This document shows positions 21,295 to 26,262 of a stretch of 26,262 nt of DNA, one piece after another. A model generated the notes under the pieces. The model was not told the DNA's origin, made no database searches, and saw only the letters and a list, made by a program, of their open reading frames with translations. The position numbers and the translations under genes are program-made. Each line of letters opens with the position of its first letter. Position 1 is the stretch's first letter. The stretch is from Silene noctiflora (taxonomy: Eukaryota > Streptophyta > Magnoliopsida > Caryophyllales > Caryophyllaceae), in assembly GCA_009801015.1 (NCBI GenBank), contig VHZZ01001034.1, forward strand, positions 115,948 through 142,209, given 5' to 3'.

Positions 21295-21389
21295 GATTAG
21301 TTTGGGGATAAGAATGACTTTTAATTCTTCTGTTAAAATGGGTTTTTCTAATTTCTCACTGATGACAAAACTTATCTGCATGAATTTAT

Positions 21390-22247
21390 TTCAATAAAGG
21401 GTTTTTTTTGTCAAATACAACCTTCAGAAAAAGAAAATTTCCAAACAACACCTTTAAACAAAAAGTTTGTCAAACAAAACCTTTAAGATTTTTTTTTGTC
21501 ACCACTTGCAATAAGGTGACTTTCAGTCTATATTTGAGATAGCAAACGAGGATGGTTTGAGGTGTTCTTGGACTCGTTGGAAAGGTGGGAGTACAGACCT
21601 TTTTAGAGATTGTCAACACGGTGGCCAAAGGTGGCCATATGTGGGGCCGATTGGTGCATAAAGTAAGGCTGGTCAGAGAAAAGGTTGTAAGTTTAGGCTT
21701 ATAGCGGGTGATCAGAGGTTTTTTGTGGGTCTTTTAATGGGGTTATAATGTGTTGTTTGGTCTGAAATTTGATATGTAAGTTGAGGGGAGTGCAAGGTAT
21801 GTCGTAGTTGTGTTGTTTGTGGTGGTCGTTGGTTGCAAGTGATGGTTCGAAGGGAGTGAATTGACCCACGAAAAAATTCTACTTTGACTTAGATTAACCT
21901 TATGTGACCAACCTTACTTTACACACCAATCTACCCCACATAAAACCACATTTGACCACCGTGTTAATAGTCACTAGAAAGCCTATACTCCCACATTTTC
22001 AACTAGTCCAAGAACACCTCAAACCGACCTCGTTTGACGTTTGCTATCTCAAACATCGACTGGAAGTCATCTCATTGCAAGTGGTCAAACTCTGGCCAAA
22101 ATGTTGAGTCCTCCGGCCAAAATGTTGTGTTTGGCAAAAAAAAAAAAAATTATTAAAGGTTACTATTCACAAACTTTTTTTTCTAAAGGTGGTGTTTAGA
22201 AATATTTTTTTTAAAGGTAGTGTTTGAGAAAAAAAACCTTCAATAAA
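21390..22247. mobile_element. Long-TIR MULE-like (foldback) element, 840 bp
   Basis: The element 21399-22238 is bounded by perfect 9-bp direct repeats TTCAATAAA (21390-21398 and 22239-22247), the usual Mutator target duplication size. Its ends, GGTTTTTTTTGTCAAATAC on the left and, on the other strand, GGTTTTTTTTCTCAAACAC, begin long inverted arms of roughly 290-340 bp. Inner landmarks match between arms, for example GATAGCAAACGAGG on the left with GATAGCAAACGTCAAACGAGG read inverted on the right, and TTGAGGTGTTCTTGGACT with its complement. A central loop of about 200 bp shows no captured gene. No transposase is encoded. Confidence 0.9.
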
Positions 22248-22360
22248 CAAGATTGTATTAACCAATTTCACTATATATACATGGGCCACGGCCCAAGGCT
22301 CAAGGGGAAACAAGAGCGTTTTTTGTCCAAAAAATTACAATATTGCTCGTATCTGATATG

Positions 22361-24676
22361 TGTCACCCCGCGATAATACACATGTTAAAACTAGAAAAGA
22401 GCAGCGGAAATACGGATTTTGAAAACTTTTAAAGTCTAACCGCGATAGTACCACTAACATAAAAACAAATACGAGCACAAATTAGGTTATACAAACCAAA
22501 GTGAGAATCGTTTGGAGAAAAGACATCCCACGAATAACAATGTGTAAATGTTAGGTGAGTCTTGCTATGAAAAATAAAGTCCAAGGTCAATGTTCGCTAG
22601 CTCACACGGTCTAACCCCATCGATCACCAACCTGTACCTGTCATTCATGTAAACTTGAACGTCACAGTCAGTGGGGAGTAACTCAAGGTTCTCTCGGCCA
22701 CAATACACCGAAATGATTATAAATAACAATTCAATAAGCAATGTATTGATCATAACATAAACAACTTGGATAACGAAAGAAAGGACAACCATGAATAAAG
22801 AACGAGGTGAGAAAGGTGATATATCAAACAAATAAACAACCGGAAGGTTAGAGAGCGGAACCATAAGCATTATCATGTGCAAACATCCAAGACACGAACA
22901 TATCCTTACAACTCTAGACATAAACTCCACTTAGTAGGACAAACGGTCCTAGTCTAAACCTGGCCAGACACTCGAAGGAAATCATCCCCCGAACTACATA
23001 CGACAAACGGTCGTATTCAAGACTCGGACACAAACGATAACCGAGTGCCCCACAATAGGCAAACAGTCTAAGGAGGCGGACATCTAAGAGAAAACTCGCA
23101 CTAGGCAAACGGCCAAAGAGGGGCGTAAGATACAAAGTGTAAGAATTAAGTAACATGACCAACTCAAAAGAAAACTCGTATCAAATGGTGTACATACTCG
23201 AAACATGATAATAAATGCACAAGCGGAACAAGTTTAGCTCATACATGATTATGATACTCTATTTCATGTGATTATAACGTAAACAAATCATACTTGTATC
23301 ATACATAAGTCATGTGAATTAATAAAGAGGAAGTAGGAAATCAGAGGGCTCCCAGCCGACCATGGCACCGGCTGCCGGCCAACCAGCTTGACACTCAGCC
23401 AAAACCAAAATTATCAAATTCATATCAGAAGGTTCCAAGCCGGTTCAGGGCACCGGCAGCCGGTCCACCGTTTGGGGACACAGGTCAAAAACAATTTAAA
23501 CACAACTTACAGTGGTCGCCCAGCCGGTCAAGGCAACCGACGGCTGGTCCACCGGCTGGGAGAACACCCAACATGCAAAACTCAAAAATTGATACAGAGA
23601 CTTCCCAGCCGGCCTGTGGACCGGCAGCCGGCCCACCGGCTGGAAAACACCCCACATGAAAATTCAACAATTTGAAACAGAAACTTCTCAGCTGGCCTGT
23701 GGACGGCATCCGACCCACTGGCTGGGACTACCTGTACACGGATTTTTAGCATAAAATCCATACAACATGTTTTCAACTTAAAATTCTAACATGCTCATGA
23801 GACGGAAACACGTATGAGACGGAAAAACAGCATATCATGCATTCAACATCCAACATACTCGAATTTCTCCAATAATAAACCACAATTTCATCTACTTTTG
23901 ATGCCATACATCTCAAACATGATAGTGGTGACATATTCATCCAATTTAAACATGAATTCAACTTATTGACTAANATCTCCATAAGGTGAACATGCTAAAA
24001 CATAGATGAGTTAAGAAACATATCCAAGAATGTAAATTTATCAACNTTAACATGTAAACATCAAATTTAACACAATTAAACATGTAATTCAAGTGTAATG
24101 TCGATTAACCTATCACTGTTACCTTATAAGCTCTTCAATCCTCAATGGAATCGTCAACCACGTAGCTATCCTCCTCCGGGTCGTCTAAATTCTCACCTAA
24201 ACACAAAATGGAGCATTAGGGTTTCAAAATTTTAGAAGAAAGGGGAAAAGTGTTACCTTTCTAACTTACAAAGATGAAGAACGAGAAGAGGAGAAGAATG
24301 GCGCGAAAATCGACTTATTTGGTTGAGAAATGAATGAGTTATGAAGGTTTGAAGGTTGAGGGAATAAGCACAACAATGGTGATGAAAAGTTGAGAGAGTT
24401 TGCTGAGAAAATAATGAAGATGAAGTAGTATAAGGGTTTTTGTGAGGAAAATGGTAGAATATGGGTCCTTAAACAAGTCTAGACCCAAAACAACTCAACT
24501 TGAGTCGGAAATGGCTTAAAATACGTCTTAAGGCTACTATACACTCAAGACGGACCATAATATTATCTTTATAAATATTATGCTTAAAATATAGATTTTA
24601 CCCAAGATATGATTTAATCCTAATTAAATTATTAAATTACTTTTTAAAACCCTTTATAAAATTTACGGGTGTTACA
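22361..24676 (-). mobile_element. Putative solo LTR of a retrotransposon, 2.3 kb
   Basis: Read on the minus strand it starts TGTAACACCCGTAAATTTTA and ends CGCGGGGTGACA, the TG...CA form of LTRs, with the TGTAACACC start of many plant retrotransposons. The minus sense then shows an AT-rich promoter-like region, CT-rich leader, and splice-like sites (CATCTTTGTAAG, TGTTTAGGTGAG) around 24200-24270. TGATAT follows the right edge (24677-24682) and also occurs one base before the left edge (22354-22359), an imperfect target duplication. No gag or pol sequence is present. The small ORFs at 22565-23162 have no recognisable content. Solo LTR versus another large non-autonomous element cannot be settled here. 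Confidence 0.55.
23351..23730. repeat. Five 84-bp repeats with GC-rich dyads
   Basis: Cores start at 23351, 23435, 23519, 23604 and 23687 (spacing 83-85 bp). Each core of about 42 bp has the form CCCAGCCGG...CACCGGCAGCCGG...CCACCGGCTGGG, an inverted repeat, and alternates with an AT-rich spacer of about 42 bp. The cores have far higher GC content than all DNA around them. Copies 3 and 4 are the best conserved; the outer ones are decayed. Confidence 0.85.
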
Positions 24677-24836
24677 TGATATATATTACATCAGATTCAT
24701 TTTAGTAATTGAGCTTACATGTATATTTGTTTTTTGACCTTTTAAAGTTTATAGATTATGTTTTAATTTTTTTGACGTCAAAAATCAAATTTAACTGAAT
24801 TTATATGTATAATTTTGAGCAATATTGTAATTTTTT

Positions 24837-25651
24837 AGCTTTATGTTTTAAATTAACGAGTTCAAAAACTTTATAATAAAACTCATAATCTTTAAAGCAA
24901 AACTCGTTAACTTTATCATAAAACTCAGAAATACACACCCAGTTGTACTACATCTGATGTATTCTGGACTAGGGAGCATGAAATTGATTACGGAATACTT
25001 TGTTTATCCCAAAATTCTCTTGTTATTTGAATTTGTACAATTTTGTAAGACCTATTTTGATTTGATTTTGCTCTATTTATATATTACGGGGTCAAAAAAT
25101 ATTTCTCTGTGAAATAATCCATACCTTTTATGATGAATGGAAATTTTTTGTTACGGAGATCATTTTTTCAAAATTTAAGGTCAATGTTTTTCAACTTTGA
25201 CTACAAAAGTCAAATTAAGAAGATTATCTTGAGATGAAAAATATCTTAATTTACCTATTAATTCAGTAATGCCCGATTGATCTGGACATCTAGTTGCATT
25301 GTAATGTATATGGAGTAATAATTAAACAACACTTGAATTACACTAACTGTTATTTATTGAAAAAAAAATATAATTGGAAAGCCAAAGAAACCAAAATAAT
25401 TACTTATTAAATTAAATAACACTTGATAATTACAATAGCTATTATTCATTGAAAAGAAATTGGAAGCCAAGGAAAACAAATTAGTAAACAACAAAAAGAC
25501 ATAAGCTTACATTTCATGGTCGAAAATAACAGTAACAAAACACGTAAAAAAAATATTATCATCACATAAGAAAACGTGACTACAACATTATAGGTACAAT
25601 TAAAATCATTCGATTTCAAACTGATAAAGAGTGCTTCGGTTGTTTCACGTC
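24837..25651. other. AT-rich intergenic DNA with a tandem duplication
   Basis: Two direct copies of about 87 bp, roughly 25316-25402 and 25403-25489, share AACACTTGA, TTATTTATTGAAAA (TTATTCATTGAAAA in copy 2) and the GGAAGCCAA phrase. A partial inverted repeat, ACATCAGAT near 24687 and ATCTGATGT near 24952, was also noted. No gene seen. Confidence 0.5.
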
Positions 25652-25699
25652 GATTATTATGGGACAGAAGGAGTAGATTATTATGGGACGGAAGGAGTA
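25652..25699. repeat. Duplicated Stowaway-type terminus
   Basis: Two adjacent 24-bp copies ending TATGGGACAGAAGGAGTA and TATGGGACGGAAGGAGTA, the right-end form of Stowaway MITEs (read inverted, TACTCCTTCCGTCCCATA). No partner left end was found upstream within the window. The second copy stops 13 bp before the O-methyltransferase stop codon position, so this is its 3' UTR. Confidence 0.6.
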
Positions 25700-25712
25700 T
25701 TTTAGTGATTTA

Positions 25713-26009
25713 CTACTTGTGCAACTCAATAACCCAATAATTGCAAATACAACACACAAACCTAATGTCTAAAAACCCAGCTGCCTGAGATAATGCAATA
25801 AATTCCTCTTTTGTCCTTTCTTTTCCTTCTTCCATTTGTGTTAACATTGCTATATCCGTTTGACCAATTACCTTTGCTTCAATTGTTGGCAGGGGCATTT
25901 CTGGAAGCATACCTTCTATTATTATAACTTTCCCTTTTTCTGGGAGTGATGCATAACAGTTCCTTCGCAAATGTATGCACTTGTCATCATCCCAATCATG
26001 AATGATCCA
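25713..26009 (-). CDS. COMT-like O-methyltransferase, last exon (98 aa), partial
   Basis: The exon starts after a minus-strand acceptor (26010-26013, ACAG behind a long T-rich tract) and runs to a TAG at 25713. It encodes the C-terminal part of a plant SAM-dependent O-methyltransferase of the caffeic acid/flavonoid type. All three catalytic positions of the COMT family are visible: His4 (IIHDWDD), Glu32 (VIIIEGM) and Glu64 (EGKERT). The intron before W-I-x-HDW is at a position common in this family. The usual MLAHNPGG substrate-loop segment here reads MLTQMEEG, so the Asn that contacts the phenolic ring in alfalfa COMT is replaced by Met; the substrate is therefore probably not caffeate or 5-hydroxyferulate. 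The upstream exons, with the methyl-donor-binding motif and dimer domain, lie outside the window. No defect is visible in the part seen. Confidence 0.9.
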   Translation of the reverse strand, partial: WIIHDWDDDKCIHLRRNCYASLPEKGKVIIIEGMLPEMPLPTIEAKVIGQTDIAMLTQMEEGKERTKEEFIALSQAAGFLDIRFVCCICNYWVIELHK

Positions 26010-26117
26010 CTGTAAAAAAAAAAAGAAAAAAAAATGTATAAAGTCCACTGTCAACTTTTCAAGTAAACAATTATTATAACATAAAACTACAGTTGGATAT
26101 ATATAATCGTCTTAACT

Positions 26118-26262
26118 CTTAGACCATCCTCGAGCAAGGTCATGAGGGAGGTCATGACCTTGTTGGATCACCTTAATCTCTAATTAAGAAACAAATTAAC
26201 ATGACCTTCTTGCCAAAAAGTTCAGTTGGAGGTCAATTTGTGACCCTCACTTGATAAGCTTG
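26118..26262. mobile_element. Possible MITE, truncated by the window edge
   Basis: In the intron upstream of the O-methyltransferase exon, AAGGTCATG, GGAGGTCATGACCTT and AACATGACCTT recur in both orientations starting at GACCATCCTCGAGCAAGG, giving a foldback-like composition. The right end is out of view, so ends and target duplication cannot be tested. Confidence 0.35.

Larger units (their letters stand above)
22329..24836. repeat. 20-bp perfect inverted repeat flanking the LTR insertion
   Basis: AAAAAATTACAATATTGCTC at 22329-22348 recurs exactly in inverted orientation at 24817-24836. Without the LTR between them the arms would lie about 170 bp apart, so they may be ends of, or inside, an older foldback element into which the LTR inserted. 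Confidence 0.6.

Noticed and set aside
21904-22107. 67-codon ORF in the MULE-like element
   Set aside because: It lies in an inverted arm and has no similarity I recognise to a transposase or a captured host gene.
22565-23162. Two minus-strand ORFs of 121 and 82 codons with hydrophobic stretches
   Set aside because: They lie inside the putative LTR, have no recognisable domain, and the hydrophobicity follows from T-rich composition.
23388-23776. Several overlapping ORFs on both strands with repeated PAG/QAG motifs
   Set aside because: They are translations of the 84-bp dyad repeats (84 is divisible by three), open in several frames at once, which indicates no coding selection.

Overview
This window looks like nuclear DNA of a flowering plant, almost certainly a eudicot. 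The genes carry GT-AG introns that are AT-rich, the proteins belong to plant families, and the spaces between genes are filled with typical plant transposons (Stowaway and Tourist-like MITEs, tRNA-derived SINE, Helitron, MULE, LINE, solo LTR). Several small motifs (Stowaway ends, GAGACGGTCTC-type ends, TTCAG-rich repeats) remind me of Caryophyllales genomes, but that is an impression and not a proof. Two N bases mark assembly uncertainty near 24 kb.

Layout. 1-1.6 kb: repeat-rich upstream DNA with a Tourist-like MITE. 1.6-4.9 kb (+): a three-exon gene for a 126-aa SAM-domain protein. 4.9-6.5 kb: 3' flank, a 117-bp tandem duplication and a MITE-like block. 6.5-13.5 kb (+): an eleven-exon COG6 gene (692 aa), subunit 6 of the conserved oligomeric Golgi tethering complex. 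Its introns hold a Stowaway MITE and a SINE, and its first intron has repeated copies of the exon 2 acceptor region. 13.5-15.2 kb: intergenic, with a spliceable pair of open minus-strand segments that may be the 3' end of an unrecognised gene. 15.2-17.1 kb (-): an intact PLS-class PPR protein of the E/E+ type (At1g43980-like), probably an organelle RNA-editing factor, with an upstream leader that could add an alternative N-terminus by splicing. 18.5-24.8 kb: a transposon cluster made of a LINE 3' fragment, a Helitron, a SINE with a perfect 15-bp target duplication, a long-TIR MULE-like element with a perfect 9-bp target duplication, and a 2.3-kb putative solo LTR containing five 84-bp GC-rich dyad repeats. 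25.7-26.0 kb (-): the last exon of a COMT-like O-methyltransferase whose upstream exons lie beyond the window.

The four recognised genes are not a pathway or operon; they are independent nuclear genes. I found no convincing new multi-gene system. The most interesting signals are structural: a possible alternative N-terminal exon of the PPR gene, orphan splice-compatible exons next to it, duplicated splice acceptors inside COG6, and the periodic dyads in the LTR. Exon models were built by reading splice sites and frame continuity by eye, without transcript data or database searches.
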